Assembly: GCA_050250815.1 (NCBI GenBank)
Contig: JBFWNY010000006.1
Span: forward strand, 81,757-145,756
Direction: 5' to 3'
DNA: 64,000 nucleotides
DNA from: JAEUMD01 sp050250815
Lineage (GTDB): Bacteria; Pseudomonadota; Alphaproteobacteria; Rhizobiales; Hyphomicrobiaceae
The notes beneath the pieces were generated by a model that was not told where the DNA came from, did no database searches, and saw only the letters and a program-made list of their open reading frames with translations. This document shows positions 24,184 through 33,748 of the stretch, piece by piece. A program made the translations under genes and the position numbers. The first letter of the stretch is position 1, and each line of letters begins with the position of its first letter.

Positions 24184-25047
24184 TCAGCAGGTGGTGCAGC
24201 CCGCCTCGCGCACCTTGGCCACATCGCTCTTGAGCTGCTCGAACAGATCCTGCGGCGCACCGGGGATAGAGCGGTTGCCGACGAGGAAGTGGGGCGTGCC
24301 GTTGATGCCGAGCGCCGCCGCCAGATCGTGAACCTTCTTGATCTCGTCGCTCACCGCCTGGGAATTCATGTCCGCCTTCACTTTGGCGATGTCGAGACCG
24401 ACCTTCTCCGCGAGCTTTAGCGCACTCGCCTCGTTGGCCTGGCCCTTGTAGTTGATCATCGCGGTGTGGAATTCCCAGTACTTGCCCTGCAGGCGGGCGG
24501 CGAGCGCGACGCGCGCCGCTTCCTCGGACCCCTTGCTGAGGATTGGTAGCTCGCGGAAAACCACCTTCACCTTCTTGTCGCTCTCGATCAGCTTGGCGAC
24601 GTCGGAGAAGCCGCGCTTGCAGTACCCGCAGTTGTAATCGAAGAACTCGATCACGGTGACGTCGCCCTTGGGATTGCCGGCAACGGGTGCATCGGGATCG
24701 CGGTAGAGCTTCTCGGCATGAGCGGCGAGTGCGAGCTTCATGCGCTCGGCCTGGGCCTGCTCCATCTTGGTCTCGAGTGCCGCCTGAATCTCCAGGAAGA
24801 CTTCCGGGTTGGCGAGCAGATAGTCCTTGATGATGCGCTCGATCTCGCCCTTCTGGGCCGGCGAGAACGTTGCTGCGGGCGCTGCGGAGGCTGCGGCCGG
24901 GGCCGCGGACTTGTCCTCGGCGTTGGCACCACCGATGGCAGGCAACAGAAGCGCTCCGGCAACAGCGAGCCCGGCGATGGCGGGCGCGACAGGCACTGCG
25001 AAGCGACGCACCAGTGCGGCAAGGCCGCTCGTCTTCGATCTCATCAT
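24184..25047 (-). CDS. Periplasmic DsbA-family thiol:disulfide protein
   Basis: A 287-residue protein. An N-terminal signal region (hydrophobic residues ~18-43, cleavage near GGANAED) directs it to the periplasm. A charged helical segment (~60-115) resembles the N-terminal oligomerisation domain of ScsC/Com1-type proteins. The thioredoxin fold follows, with active site CGYC at Cys140/Cys143 (in FFDYNCGYCKRG) and the cis-Pro loop GINGTPHFLVG. A second CxxC, CTTC (Cys284/Cys287), forms the extreme C terminus. Family members introduce or shuffle disulfides. It appears to be transcribed alone, with a clear terminator downstream. Confidence 0.88.
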   Translation of the reverse strand: MMRSKTSGLAALVRRFAVPVAPAIAGLAVAGALLLPAIGGANAEDKSAAPAAASAAPAATFSPAQKGEIERIIKDYLLANPEVFLEIQAALETKMEQAQAERMKLALAAHAEKLYRDPDAPVAGNPKGDVTVIEFFDYNCGYCKRGFSDVAKLIESDKKVKVVFRELPILSKGSEEAARVALAARLQGKYWEFHTAMINYKGQANEASALKLAEKVGLDIAKVKADMNSQAVSDEIKKVHDLAAALGINGTPHFLVGNRSIPGAPQDLFEQLKSDVAKVREAGCTTC

Positions 25048-25155
25048 CTAGGTCTTGATCCTCACACGTGTGGATGCCGTTGGCTTGGGTCGCGCGAACC
25101 GGCGGCAGGGTTCATTCCGTCGCGCGAAAATAGCGTTCTCCGCCGGAGCTAACCA

Positions 25156-26580
25156 TCACGTTTCCGGCTTGTAGTTGATGATGTCATCGCTGCGCAACCA
25201 CTCGGGCGTGCCCTTGCGGAGCTGGCGCTGGGCACGGCGCGCGAAGATTTGCGCCTGTTTGACGTTGCCCTCGAGGAAATAGGCCTGGGCGGTCTCGGCG
25301 TCCGCCTGCGGCAGCTTGCCCTGCTTGTAGTAAGCGGTCGCAAGCAGGCGATGGCCGGTCGGATTTGCATCCTCGATCAGGGCCTTACGCAGCAGGGAAA
25401 CCGACTCGGCGATGGCCGTATCGTCGCCCAGGCTTTGCAAGGCGGTCGCCAGCTCGATCTGCATCAGCGTCGGGCTGTCGGTAAGGGCGATGGCCTTGCG
25501 CAATGGTCCGATCGCCTGCTTAGCGCGACCCGACCGCATCAGCAGATCGCCCTTCAGCTCGTGGAAATAGGCGTAATCTGGCTTCTCGCGGATGAGGCTT
25601 TCGGTGTCGGCGACCGCCTGCTCTACGGCTTGGTTACCACCCATGAAGAAGCGCGCAATCGTGCGCGCGTAACGTGCCGGCAGGCTCTTGTCACGGTCAG
25701 GGTAACGGTTGAAGACAGTGCGCGGGTTTTCCAGATAGCCCGACAGCTTGGCTCGCATGAGGTTGTGCCGCAGCAGCAGGTCGGCAGAATCCTTCTTGCC
25801 GTAGTGCGGACTGGCGCGAACGAGTTCGCGCAGGCGCGCCAGACGATCGGAAGCGACGGGGTGCGAGCGCGCGAACGTGTCCTTGTGCGTGTCGGAGATG
25901 TACTCCTGCTGGGCGAACCGCTCGAACGTCTCGAGCATGCCCAGACCGGACTGGCCGGTGGCATTGAGATACTTGAGGCCCGCCTGGTCGGCGGCCGACT
26001 CCTGCGAGCGGCGCTCCGCCAGCAGCGAACGCATGATCAGCTCGGAGCCTCCCTGCAACACCGCCTGACCGGCATTGCCGATGTCACGCCCCGTGTCACC
26101 ACCCGCCGCGGCGCCGCCGATCAGCGCGCCGATGCCGAGAATTTGCGCGAGCAGGATCTTGGTCTGGTCACGTGCGATGCGCGTGCGCAGCGCTGCCATG
26201 TGACCGCCCGCGATGTGACCCGTCTCGTGAGCCAGAACGCCGATCACCTGATTGGGCGTTTCGGACTGCAGCAGCGCACCGGTGTGCACATACACGTTGC
26301 GGCCGTCGACGACGAAAGCGTTGAAGGCGTCGTTGCGCACGATGCGGATGGCGACTCGGCCTGAGCCTAGTCCCGCGGCGCGGAAGATGGGACGCGCATA
26401 TTCGTTCAGAAGGCTCTCGATTTCCGCATCGCGGATCATCGGCAGCCCTTGCGCCTGCGCGTCGGCGGGCAGCGCGACACCAATGGCCAGCGCCACCGCA
26501 GCAGCGAGCTTTGCTCCGCGCACCCAGAGGTGGCGAAGCGGATATTCAGGTCGCGACATGGTTGACGGGGCCGAAGTCAT
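25156..26580 (-). CDS. BepA-like periplasmic M48 metalloprotease with TPR domain
   Basis: A 474-residue protein. A signal peptide (KLAAAVALAIGVALPADAQAQ) is followed by an M48 peptidase domain with zinc motif HETGH at about residues 118-122, an active-site helix region GGHMAAL and the downstream acidic ligand segment SQESAADQAG. The C-terminal half (~290-474) is TPR-like helical repeats (DYAYFHELKGDLLMRSGR, then further copies). The family (BepA/YfgC) checks outer-membrane protein assembly, notably LptD. Start ATG 26580 leaves a normal signal peptide; the frame is open upstream to 26688, but that part is not conserved-looking. ATG 26559 is an alternative. Confidence 0.88.
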   Translation of the reverse strand: MTSAPSTMSRPEYPLRHLWVRGAKLAAAVALAIGVALPADAQAQGLPMIRDAEIESLLNEYARPIFRAAGLGSGRVAIRIVRNDAFNAFVVDGRNVYVHTGALLQSETPNQVIGVLAHETGHIAGGHMAALRTRIARDQTKILLAQILGIGALIGGAAAGGDTGRDIGNAGQAVLQGGSELIMRSLLAERRSQESAADQAGLKYLNATGQSGLGMLETFERFAQQEYISDTHKDTFARSHPVASDRLARLRELVRASPHYGKKDSADLLLRHNLMRAKLSGYLENPRTVFNRYPDRDKSLPARYARTIARFFMGGNQAVEQAVADTESLIREKPDYAYFHELKGDLLMRSGRAKQAIGPLRKAIALTDSPTLMQIELATALQSLGDDTAIAESVSLLRKALIEDANPTGHRLLATAYYKQGKLPQADAETAQAYFLEGNVKQAQIFARRAQRQLRKGTPEWLRSDDIINYKPET

Positions 26581-26859
26581 GGGCGGAGCTTCGTCGTTCC
26601 TCAATGGTCGGTCGCGGCACGGCCCTTCGGCGTTGCGCGACAGAACTCTTGCGGCGGCTGCCGGTGCTTCGAGCGCGACACTAGACACCGCTCATGCGCG
26701 GGTCAACGCGACGCCCGATGACATCTCTGTAACGTTAGGCCGCGCTCCGCCGCGCCATACCGAACATCGCCGTCATTGGGGCATCACGAAGGCATTGACG
26801 CCACCGCGGCAGAGCGGGCAAGGCTCTGAGATGGGGTTGTTTCTTTCGGGGATTTGGGG

Positions 26860-28080
26860 ATGAACGGCGGGAATGAGGCGGGCACGGCCGATCCGGACCA
26901 GGCGCTGCGACGCCTCGCCGCGCGCCGCAGCGAGATCGACAGCTTCATCGTGATGGACGTGATGAGCCGCGCCGCCGAGGCCGAGGCCGCCGGCCGCCGT
27001 ATCGTGCATATGGAAGTCGGCCAACCCGGTACCGCCGCGCCGCTGGCTGCACGTAATGCCGCAAAGGCGGCCATCGATGCCGGACCGCTCGGCTACACGC
27101 TGGCACTTGGCAGGCGCGAGCTGCGCGAGCGCATTGCCCGGCACTATGTCGACGCCTATGGCGTCACCGTCTCTCCTGATCGCGTGGTTGTGACAACGGG
27201 CTCGTCGGCGGCCTTCGTGCTGTCGTTCCTCGCGCTGTTCGATCCAGGCGCGCGGGTTGCATTGCCCGAGCCCGGCTACCCCTGCTACCGCCACATCCTC
27301 ACGGCACTGGGACAGGTGCCAGTCGGCATCGGCACGGGGCCCGACAATCGCTGGATGCCGTCAGCGGCCGACATCGAGCGGCTGCACGCGGACGGTGGCG
27401 GTCTCGACGGCGTGTTGATAGCGAGCCCCGCGAACCCCACCGGCACGATGCTCGAGCCGGACCGCCTGCGTGAAATCGCGCAGACTTGCGAGCGGCATGG
27501 CATCTGGTTCATTTCCGATGAGATCTACCACGGCCTGACCTACGGTCTGCCCGCGGCCACCGCGCTCGCCTATTCGGACGAGGCGGTCGTCATCAACAGC
27601 TTCTCGAAATACTTCTCGATGACCGGCTGGCGCATCGGCTGGATGATTGTGCCGCAGCGGCTCGTGCGCACCATCGAGCGACTAGCGCAGAACCTCTATA
27701 TCGCGCCGCCAGCCGTGTCTCAGGTGGCGGCGCTGGGCGCGTTCGACGCGCGCGATGAGCTGGAGCGCAATCGCGCTGTTTACGAGCGCAATCGCGCGCT
27801 GTTGATCAACGGGTTGCCCCGCGTCGGTTTCGACCGCATCGCGCCCGCAGACGGTGCGTTCTATCTCTATTGCGATGTTTCGCACCTGACCGACGACAGC
27901 CTTGCTTTCGCGACGGCGATGCTCGAAGCCACGGGTGTCGCAATCACGCCCGGCATCGACTTCGATGCCGCGCGCGGCCGGCAATTCGTCCGCTTCTCCT
28001 ACGCGGGGCCGACCGCCGAGATGGAGGAAGCCCTGCGACGCCTTTCGGGGTGGAGCGCGCTGAGGGGAACTCGCGCCTAG
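26860..28080 (+). CDS. Class I/II PLP-dependent aminotransferase
   Basis: A 406-residue fold-type I aminotransferase. Visible are a substrate-side segment MEVGQPG, the PLP-contact ASPANPTGT (Asn), DEIYHGL (Asp and Tyr), the Schiff-base lysine in SFSKYFSMTGWRIGW, and the carboxylate-binding Arg in FVRFSYAG. The substrate cannot be read from the sequence; aspartate/aromatic or broad-range activity is likely. It is divergent from the M48 gene across 279 bp. Its stop TAG shares the palindrome CTAG (28077-28080) with the stop of the convergent maeB. Confidence 0.87.
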   Translation: MNGGNEAGTADPDQALRRLAARRSEIDSFIVMDVMSRAAEAEAAGRRIVHMEVGQPGTAAPLAARNAAKAAIDAGPLGYTLALGRRELRERIARHYVDAYGVTVSPDRVVVTTGSSAAFVLSFLALFDPGARVALPEPGYPCYRHILTALGQVPVGIGTGPDNRWMPSAADIERLHADGGGLDGVLIASPANPTGTMLEPDRLREIAQTCERHGIWFISDEIYHGLTYGLPAATALAYSDEAVVINSFSKYFSMTGWRIGWMIVPQRLVRTIERLAQNLYIAPPAVSQVAALGAFDARDELERNRAVYERNRALLINGLPRVGFDRIAPADGAFYLYCDVSHLTDDSLAFATAMLEATGVAITPGIDFDAARGRQFVRFSYAGPTAEMEEALRRLSGWSALRGTRA

Positions 28081-30353
28081 GCGTCCAGCCTGGCCGCATC
28101 CACCGCCGCCAGGGCCGCCATGTTGACGACGCGCCGCGAGGAGGCCGTCGGCTCCAGGATGTGCGCTGGCTTGGTGGTCCCCAGCAGCACCGGGCCCACC
28201 GTGATGTTGTTGGACGACGTTACCTTGAGCAGGTTGTAGGCGATGTTGGCGGCATCGACTGATGGCATCACCAGCAGGTTGGCCTCGTGGGTCAGCCGCG
28301 TATCGGGCATCAACTGCTCGAGAACGGAGTGGGTGAGCGCCGCATCGCCGCGCATCTCGCCGTCGACCTCGAGCTCCGGCGCCCGCTCAGCCAATATCGC
28401 CGCTGCGCGCCGCATCTTGATCGCTTCGGGCGCATCCGAACTGCCGAAGCTCGAATGCGACAGCAATGCGACACGCGGGACCAGACCGAAGCGGCGTACC
28501 TCATCGGCCGCCAGCAGCGTCATTTCTGCGATCTGATCCGCGGTCGGGTCGCGGTTAACATAGGTGTCGCAGATGAACAGCTGCCGCTCGGTCAGCAGCA
28601 GCATGTTCATGGCCGCGAGCGTGGTGACGCCGGGTCGCTTGGGAATCACCTCCTCGATGTAGCGCAGGTGCTCCTCGTAGGTGCCGCGCATGCCGCACAG
28701 CATGGCGTCCACATAGCCGCGGCGCAGGTACATCGCGGCGATGAGCGTCTGCCGCGAGCGCATCTTCTCGCGCGCCATGGCGAGCGTCACGCCCGAGCGC
28801 TTCATCAACTCGAAGTACTCGGTCTCCACGTCCTGCTGCTGGTGGCTCGACTGGCCGTGGATGATCTCCATGCTGCGGCCGGACTCGAGCCGCAGGCCAA
28901 GTTGCTTGACGCGCTGGTTGATGACGTAGTCGCGGCCGACAAGCACGGGATGGCCGATCCTCTCGTCCACCAGGACCTGCGCGGCGCGCAGCACGCGCTC
29001 GTCCTCGCCCTCCGCAAAGACAATTCGCTTCAGACTTCGCTTGGCCGCATCGAGCACCGGCTTCATCGCCGGGCCAGAGCGATAGACGAAGCGGGCGAGC
29101 CGCTGGCGGTAGGCCTCAATATCGTCGATCGGCCTCGTTGCCACGCCGCTCTTCATCGCCGCCTCCGCGACGGCGGGGGCGATGCGCTCGATGAGGCGCG
29201 GGTCGAATGGTGTCGGAATGAGATAGTCGGGCCCGAACGACTTCTGCTCCGCGCCGTAGGCCGAGGCGACGACGTCGGACACTTCAGCGCGCGCAAGTTC
29301 CGCGATGGCATCGACGGCGGCGACCTTCATCGCCTCGGTAATGCCAGTGGCACCCACATCGAGCGCGCCGCGGAAGATGAAGGGGAAGCACAGGACGTTG
29401 TTGACCTGGTTGGGATAGTCGGAGCGGCCGGTGCAGATGAGCGCGTCGGGCCGCACCTCGCGGGCAAGCTCCGGCCTGATCTCGGGTTCGGGGTTGGCGA
29501 GTGCCATCACGATTGGCATTTCAGCCATCGATTGCAGCATCTCGGGCTTCAGGATGCCGCCTGCGGACAGGCCGAGGAAGATGTCGGCACCTTCGAGGAT
29601 TTCGGCGAGCGTGCGCTTCGCCGTCTTTTGGGCGAAGCGCGCCTTGTACTCGTCCATCAATTCCTGGCGGCCCTCATAGACCACGCCGGCGATGTCGGAG
29701 ATGGTGATGTTCTCGCGCTTGAGTCCGAGCGAAACGAGCAGGTCGAGGCAGGCGAGCGCTGCCGCACCGGCGCCCGAGCCGGCAAGCTTCACTTGCCCGA
29801 TGTCCTTGCCGACGAGCGACAGCGCGTTGCGGATCGCCGCGGCGACGATGATGGCCGTGCCGTGCTGGTCGTCGTGGAAAACGGGGATGCTCATCCGGTC
29901 GCGTAGCTTGCGCTCGACGATGAAGCATTCCGGGGCCTTGATGTCCTCCAGGTTGATGCCGCCGAACGTCGGTTCGAGCGCGGCGACGACCTCGACGAGG
30001 CGGTCGGGATCGCTTTCGGCGACCTCTATGTCGAACACGTCGATACCCGCGAACTTCTTGAACAGGCACCCCTTGCCTTCCATCACCGGCTTGCCGGCGA
30101 GCGGGCCGATGTTGCCCAGGCCGAGCACGGCGGTGCCGTTCGTCACGACGCCAACGAGGTTCGATCGCGCGGTCAGGCTAGCGGCCTCGGACGGATCCTG
30201 GTGGATCGCCGTGCAGGCGTAGGCCACGCCGGGCGAATAGGCGAGCGACAGATCGATCTGGTTAGTGAGCCCCTTGGTGGGCGTGACCGAGATCTTGCCC
30301 GGCGTCGGCAACCGATGATACTCGAGCGCGGCTTGGCGCAGCTTCTCTTCCAT
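28077..30353 (-). CDS. maeB: NADP-dependent malic enzyme with C-terminal phosphotransacetylase-like domain
   Basis: A 758-residue protein. The N-terminal ~430 residues are malic enzyme (catalytic Tyr in LSLAYSPGVA, metal site FHDDQHGTA, NAD(P)-binding GSGAGAAALA). The C-terminal ~320 residues are a phosphate-acetyltransferase-like domain (RIVFAEGEDERVLRAA), which is regulatory and usually not catalytic in MaeB proteins, where acetyl-CoA inhibits. It decarboxylates malate to pyruvate, feeding the pyruvate dehydrogenase encoded just upstream. GAGG is 5 nt before ATG 30353; the ATG at 30356 is too close to it. It may be read through from lpd, 122 nt upstream. Confidence 0.95.
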   Translation of the reverse strand: MEEKLRQAALEYHRLPTPGKISVTPTKGLTNQIDLSLAYSPGVAYACTAIHQDPSEAASLTARSNLVGVVTNGTAVLGLGNIGPLAGKPVMEGKGCLFKKFAGIDVFDIEVAESDPDRLVEVVAALEPTFGGINLEDIKAPECFIVERKLRDRMSIPVFHDDQHGTAIIVAAAIRNALSLVGKDIGQVKLAGSGAGAAALACLDLLVSLGLKRENITISDIAGVVYEGRQELMDEYKARFAQKTAKRTLAEILEGADIFLGLSAGGILKPEMLQSMAEMPIVMALANPEPEIRPELAREVRPDALICTGRSDYPNQVNNVLCFPFIFRGALDVGATGITEAMKVAAVDAIAELARAEVSDVVASAYGAEQKSFGPDYLIPTPFDPRLIERIAPAVAEAAMKSGVATRPIDDIEAYRQRLARFVYRSGPAMKPVLDAAKRSLKRIVFAEGEDERVLRAAQVLVDERIGHPVLVGRDYVINQRVKQLGLRLESGRSMEIIHGQSSHQQQDVETEYFELMKRSGVTLAMAREKMRSRQTLIAAMYLRRGYVDAMLCGMRGTYEEHLRYIEEVIPKRPGVTTLAAMNMLLLTERQLFICDTYVNRDPTADQIAEMTLLAADEVRRFGLVPRVALLSHSSFGSSDAPEAIKMRRAAAILAERAPELEVDGEMRGDAALTHSVLEQLMPDTRLTHEANLLVMPSVDAANIAYNLLKVTSSNNITVGPVLLGTTKPAHILEPTASSRRVVNMAALAAVDAARLDA

Positions 30354-30432
30354 CATGTCCTCACTTGCCGACCGAATGGTGCGGCTTCGACATTCGTTCG
30401 GGTCGGGAGCGATTTTTCGCGCGGCGTGGCGT

Positions 30433-30475
30433 CACCCTTACCCCGACCGTCTTCCCGCAAGCGGAGAGCGGGAGG
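30433..30475. repeat. Degenerate copy of a dispersed alphaproteobacterial intergenic repeat
   Basis: The stretch CACCCTTACCCCGACCGTC followed by TTCCCGCAAGCGG and AGAGCGGGAGG resembles the widespread intergenic element of the form 'CCTCACCCCGACCCTCTCC-CGCAAGCG-GGAGAGGG' (recognised from memory). It directly follows the lpd stop codon and can fold as CCCGC-AAG-CGG with flanking pairing. Confidence 0.5.
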
Positions 30476-32224
30476 CTATTTCTTTCGTTGAGGCGGGAGG
30501 TCTGTGCAGGATCCGTGAGCGACCTCGGCAGCCATGCCGATCGATTCACCCAGTGTCGGATGAGGATGGATGGTCTTGCCGATGTCGACGGCGTCCGCGC
30601 CCATCTCGATGGCCAGGCAAACCTCGCCGATGAGATCGCCCGCGTGCGTGCCGACGATGCCGCCGCCGATGCAGCGATGAGTGTCGGCGTCGAAGATGAG
30701 CTTGGTGAAGCCTTCGTCACGGCCGTTGGCGATGGCGCGCCCCGAAGCCGCCCATGGGAACACCGCCTTCTCGATTTTCACGCCCCTGGCCTTGGCCTCC
30801 GTCTCGGTCATGCCCGCCCAGGCGATCTCCGGATCGGTGTAGGCGACGGACGGGATCTGGCGTGCGTCGAAGAACGACTTCTGGCCCGCGGCCGCCTCGG
30901 CCGCCACATGCGCCTCGTGCACGGCCTTGTGCGCGAGCATGGGCTGCCCGACGATGTCGCCGATGGCGAAGATGTGTTCGACGTTGGTGCGCTGCTGCTT
31001 GTCGACCTCGATGAAGCCGCGGTCGGTGACGGCGACGCCGGCCTTCTCCGCTGCGATCAGCTTGCCGTTGGGCGAGCGGCCGACCGCGACCAGCACCATG
31101 TCGTAGACCTGCGGCGCGGGCGGGGCCTTCTCGCCTTCGAACGTCACGTGGATGCCGTCGTCCTTGGCCTGCACTCCGGTCGTGCGCGTCTTCAGCATGA
31201 CGGCGTCGAAGCGCGGCGCGTTGACCTTCTCCCACACCTTGACGAGATCACGGTCGGCGCCAGGCATGAGACCGTCGAGCATCTCCACGACATCGACGCG
31301 GGCGCCGAGCGTGGAATAGACGGTGGCCATCTCGAGCCCGATGATGCCGCCGCCGATCACCAGCATGCGTTTGGGTATCGCGCGCAGCTCCAGCGCGCCC
31401 GTCGAATCGACGATGCGCGGATCCTGGGGGATGAAGGGCAGGTTCACGGCTTCCGAGCCCGCCGCGATGATGGCGTGCTCGAAGCGCACGACCTTGCTGC
31501 CCGAGCCGTCCGACAGCGTCACCTCGATGTGATGGGGATCGAGGAAGCGGCCGGTGCCGGTGACGACGGTGACCTTGCGCGCCTTTGCCATGCCGGCGAG
31601 CCCGGTGGTGAGTTTGCCGACCACCTTCTCCTTGTGCTTGCGCAAGGTGGCGATGTCGATCTGCGGCGCGGCGTAGGTGATGCCATGCGCGGCCATCGCC
31701 TTCACCTCGTCCATGATGGCCGCGGTGTGAAGCAGCGCCTTGGAGGGGATGCAGCCGACGTTGAGGCAGACGCCGCCAAGTACGCTCCAGCGCTCAACAA
31801 GCACGGTGGTCAATCCCAGGTCGGCGGCGCGGAAGGCCGCCGAGTAGCCGCCGGGTCCGGCGCCGAGCACCATCATCTGACATTGAAGGTCGGCGCCGCC
31901 CGCGTGCTTTGAAGCTTGTGGTGCGGGCGTGCTGGGCGCCGCCGGCGCGGCAGCCGCCGCCGCGGCCGGCGCGGTGGCGGCGGCGCCAGCACCTTCCAGC
32001 GTCAGGATGACGGCTCCTTCCGACACCTTGTCGCCGATGGCGACCTTCACCTCGACGACCTTGCCGGTCTCGGGCGATGGTACGTCCATCGTCGCCTTGT
32101 CGCTTTCGAGCGTGATGAGCGCGTCCTCCGCCTTCACCGTATCGCCCGGCTTCACCAGGATCTCGATGACGGGAACGTTCTTGAAGTCGCCGATGTCGGG
32201 GACGCGGATTTCCTTGACTGCCAT
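30476..32224 (-). CDS. lpdA: Dihydrolipoamide dehydrogenase (E3) with N-terminal lipoyl domain
   Basis: A 582-residue flavoprotein closing the pyruvate dehydrogenase operon. Residues ~3-78 are a lipoyl domain (lipoyl-Lys in ESDKATMDVP) nearly identical to that of the adjacent E2. An Ala/Pro linker follows (~83-105). The E3 core has the FAD motif LGAGPGGYSAA, the redox pair in GGVCLNVGCIPSK, the NAD motif VIGGGIIGLEMA and the C-terminal His-Glu HPHPTLGE. ATG 32224 is preceded by GGGAGA at 8 nt. It starts 16 nt after the aceF stop. E3 proteins with a lipoyl domain are known from betaproteobacterial PDH operons. Confidence 0.95.
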   Translation of the reverse strand: MAVKEIRVPDIGDFKNVPVIEILVKPGDTVKAEDALITLESDKATMDVPSPETGKVVEVKVAIGDKVSEGAVILTLEGAGAAATAPAAAAAAAPAAPSTPAPQASKHAGGADLQCQMMVLGAGPGGYSAAFRAADLGLTTVLVERWSVLGGVCLNVGCIPSKALLHTAAIMDEVKAMAAHGITYAAPQIDIATLRKHKEKVVGKLTTGLAGMAKARKVTVVTGTGRFLDPHHIEVTLSDGSGSKVVRFEHAIIAAGSEAVNLPFIPQDPRIVDSTGALELRAIPKRMLVIGGGIIGLEMATVYSTLGARVDVVEMLDGLMPGADRDLVKVWEKVNAPRFDAVMLKTRTTGVQAKDDGIHVTFEGEKAPPAPQVYDMVLVAVGRSPNGKLIAAEKAGVAVTDRGFIEVDKQQRTNVEHIFAIGDIVGQPMLAHKAVHEAHVAAEAAAGQKSFFDARQIPSVAYTDPEIAWAGMTETEAKARGVKIEKAVFPWAASGRAIANGRDEGFTKLIFDADTHRCIGGGIVGTHAGDLIGEVCLAIEMGADAVDIGKTIHPHPTLGESIGMAAEVAHGSCTDLPPQRKK

Positions 32225-32240
32225 GGGTACCGTCTCCCGC

Positions 32241-33554
32241 TCAAAGTACGAGCTGGCGTACGTCGCCGAGGAACTCGGCGAGGCGGCGCGTGAAGCGGGC
32301 GGCGAGCGCGCCATCGATGACGCGATGATCGTAGGAGACGCATAGCGGCAGCATCAGGCGCGGCACGAACTCCTTTCCGTTCCACTGCGGCTTCAGCGAC
32401 GAGCGCACGACGCCTAGGATCGCGACCTCGGGCGCGTTGACGACCGGCGTGAAGGCCGTGCCGCCGATGCCGCCCAGCGATGAGATAGAGAACGTGCCGC
32501 CGGAGATGTCGGCAGGTGTGATCTTGCCGTCGCGCATCTTGGCAGAGACCTCTCCCAGCTCCTTCGACAGCTCGATGATGCCCTTGGCGTTGACATCTTT
32601 GATGACGGGGACGACGAGCCCGTCGGGCGTGTCCACGGCGACGCCGATGTTGTAGTACTTCTTGTAGATCAGCGCGTCCTTGGCCGGATTGAGCGAGGCG
32701 TTGAACTCGGGGAACTCCTTGAGGCACGCCACCGAAGCCTTCAGCAGGAAGGCCAGCAGCGTGACGCGGTAGCCCTTTTCCTTGGCCTGCTTGTCGAGGC
32801 TCTTGCGATAGTCCTCGAGCTCGGTGACGTCGGCCTCGTCGGTATGCGTGACGTGCGGGATATTGAGCCACGCGCGATGAAGGTGCGGGCCCGACAGCTT
32901 CTTCAGACGCGACAGCGGCTTCTCGTCCACGGGGCCGAACTTGGAGAAGTCCTGCGCCGGGATCTCGGGAATGCCGAAGCCCGCCGCCGCGGGCGCAGCC
33001 GCGGCCTTGCCGGCCACCGCGCGCTTGACGTCGTCGATTGTGATGCGGCCCTTCTCGCCCGAACCAGTCAGGCGCTTCAGATCTACATCCAGCTCACGGG
33101 CAAGCCGGCGCACCGATGGGCTCGCGTGCGCATCGCCGAAGTCCATCGGCGGCGGAATGGCGCGGCCCTTCATCGGCGCAACGTCGATGGCATCGCCGGG
33201 GCCCTTGGAGAGATCTGCGGCCGCCGCCGGAGCGGCGGAGGCGGCAACCGGTGCCGCGGGCGCCGGTTGTTCGCTGCGGCTTGCAGGTGCAGGCGGCGCT
33301 GCTGCAGCAGCGCCTGTACCACTCTCGAGCCTCAGGATAGGCACGCCCTCGGAGACCTTGTCGCCGATCTTGATGAGCACCTCGACGACCTTGCCGGCGC
33401 CGGGGCTGGGCACGTCCATTGTCGCCTTGTCGCTCTCCAGCGTGATAAGCGCGTCCTCGGCCTTCACCGTGTCGCCCGGCTTCACGAGAATTTCAATGAC
33501 GGGCACGTTCTTGAAGTCGCCGATGTCGGGGACCTTCACGTCTTGGATGCTCAT
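32241..33554 (-). CDS. aceF: Pyruvate dehydrogenase E2, dihydrolipoamide acetyltransferase
   Basis: A 437-residue protein with a single N-terminal lipoyl domain (residues 1-76, Lys in ESDKATMDVP), an Ala/Pro linker, a peripheral-subunit-binding domain (~128-165, SPSVRRLARELDVDL and GRITIDDV), a second linker, and the catalytic acetyltransferase domain (~205-437) ending with the active-site motif SYDHRVIDGA. It moves the acetyl group from lipoyl to CoA and forms the core of the complex. The E1 gene upstream is of the AceE type. The first ~40 residues of the lipoyl domain match those of the downstream E3 almost exactly. Confidence 0.95.
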   Translation of the reverse strand: MSIQDVKVPDIGDFKNVPVIEILVKPGDTVKAEDALITLESDKATMDVPSPGAGKVVEVLIKIGDKVSEGVPILRLESGTGAAAAAPPAPASRSEQPAPAAPVAASAAPAAAADLSKGPGDAIDVAPMKGRAIPPPMDFGDAHASPSVRRLARELDVDLKRLTGSGEKGRITIDDVKRAVAGKAAAAPAAAGFGIPEIPAQDFSKFGPVDEKPLSRLKKLSGPHLHRAWLNIPHVTHTDEADVTELEDYRKSLDKQAKEKGYRVTLLAFLLKASVACLKEFPEFNASLNPAKDALIYKKYYNIGVAVDTPDGLVVPVIKDVNAKGIIELSKELGEVSAKMRDGKITPADISGGTFSISSLGGIGGTAFTPVVNAPEVAILGVVRSSLKPQWNGKEFVPRLMLPLCVSYDHRVIDGALAARFTRRLAEFLGDVRQLVL

Positions 33555-33620
33555 TGTCTATTCCTCGGGGCGCGCGCACGCAGCAGGCGTCTTACAGGTT
33601 CAGTTGGCTGCAATCTCTAC

Positions 33621-33701
33621 CGTCATTTCCCGCGAAGGACCGGTCGCGCCGCTGGCTTCTTGCCGTTGCGTCTCCGGTTCCGCGCTGCGCGGGAATGACG
33701 T
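33621..33701. repeat. Inverted repeat of GTCATTCCCGCG type
   Basis: CGTCATTTCCCGCG (33621-33634) and CGCGGGAATGACG (33689-33701) are inverted copies around 54 nt of GC-rich sequence, in the 194-bp gap between aceE and aceF. Arms of this form border a common dispersed intergenic palindrome in alphaproteobacteria (from memory). Located inside the operon, it could fold in the mRNA and affect E1:E2 stoichiometry (inference). Confidence 0.6.
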
Positions 33702-33748
33702 CTCAAAATCTTGCGATGACAGTCCTGACGTTCGGATGGTGTGGCTCC

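Noticed and set aside
28287..29906. 539-codon plus-strand open frame opposite maeB
   Set aside because: Antisense shadow of an unmistakable malic enzyme; His/Arg/Glu-rich translation typical of antisense frames in GC-rich genes.
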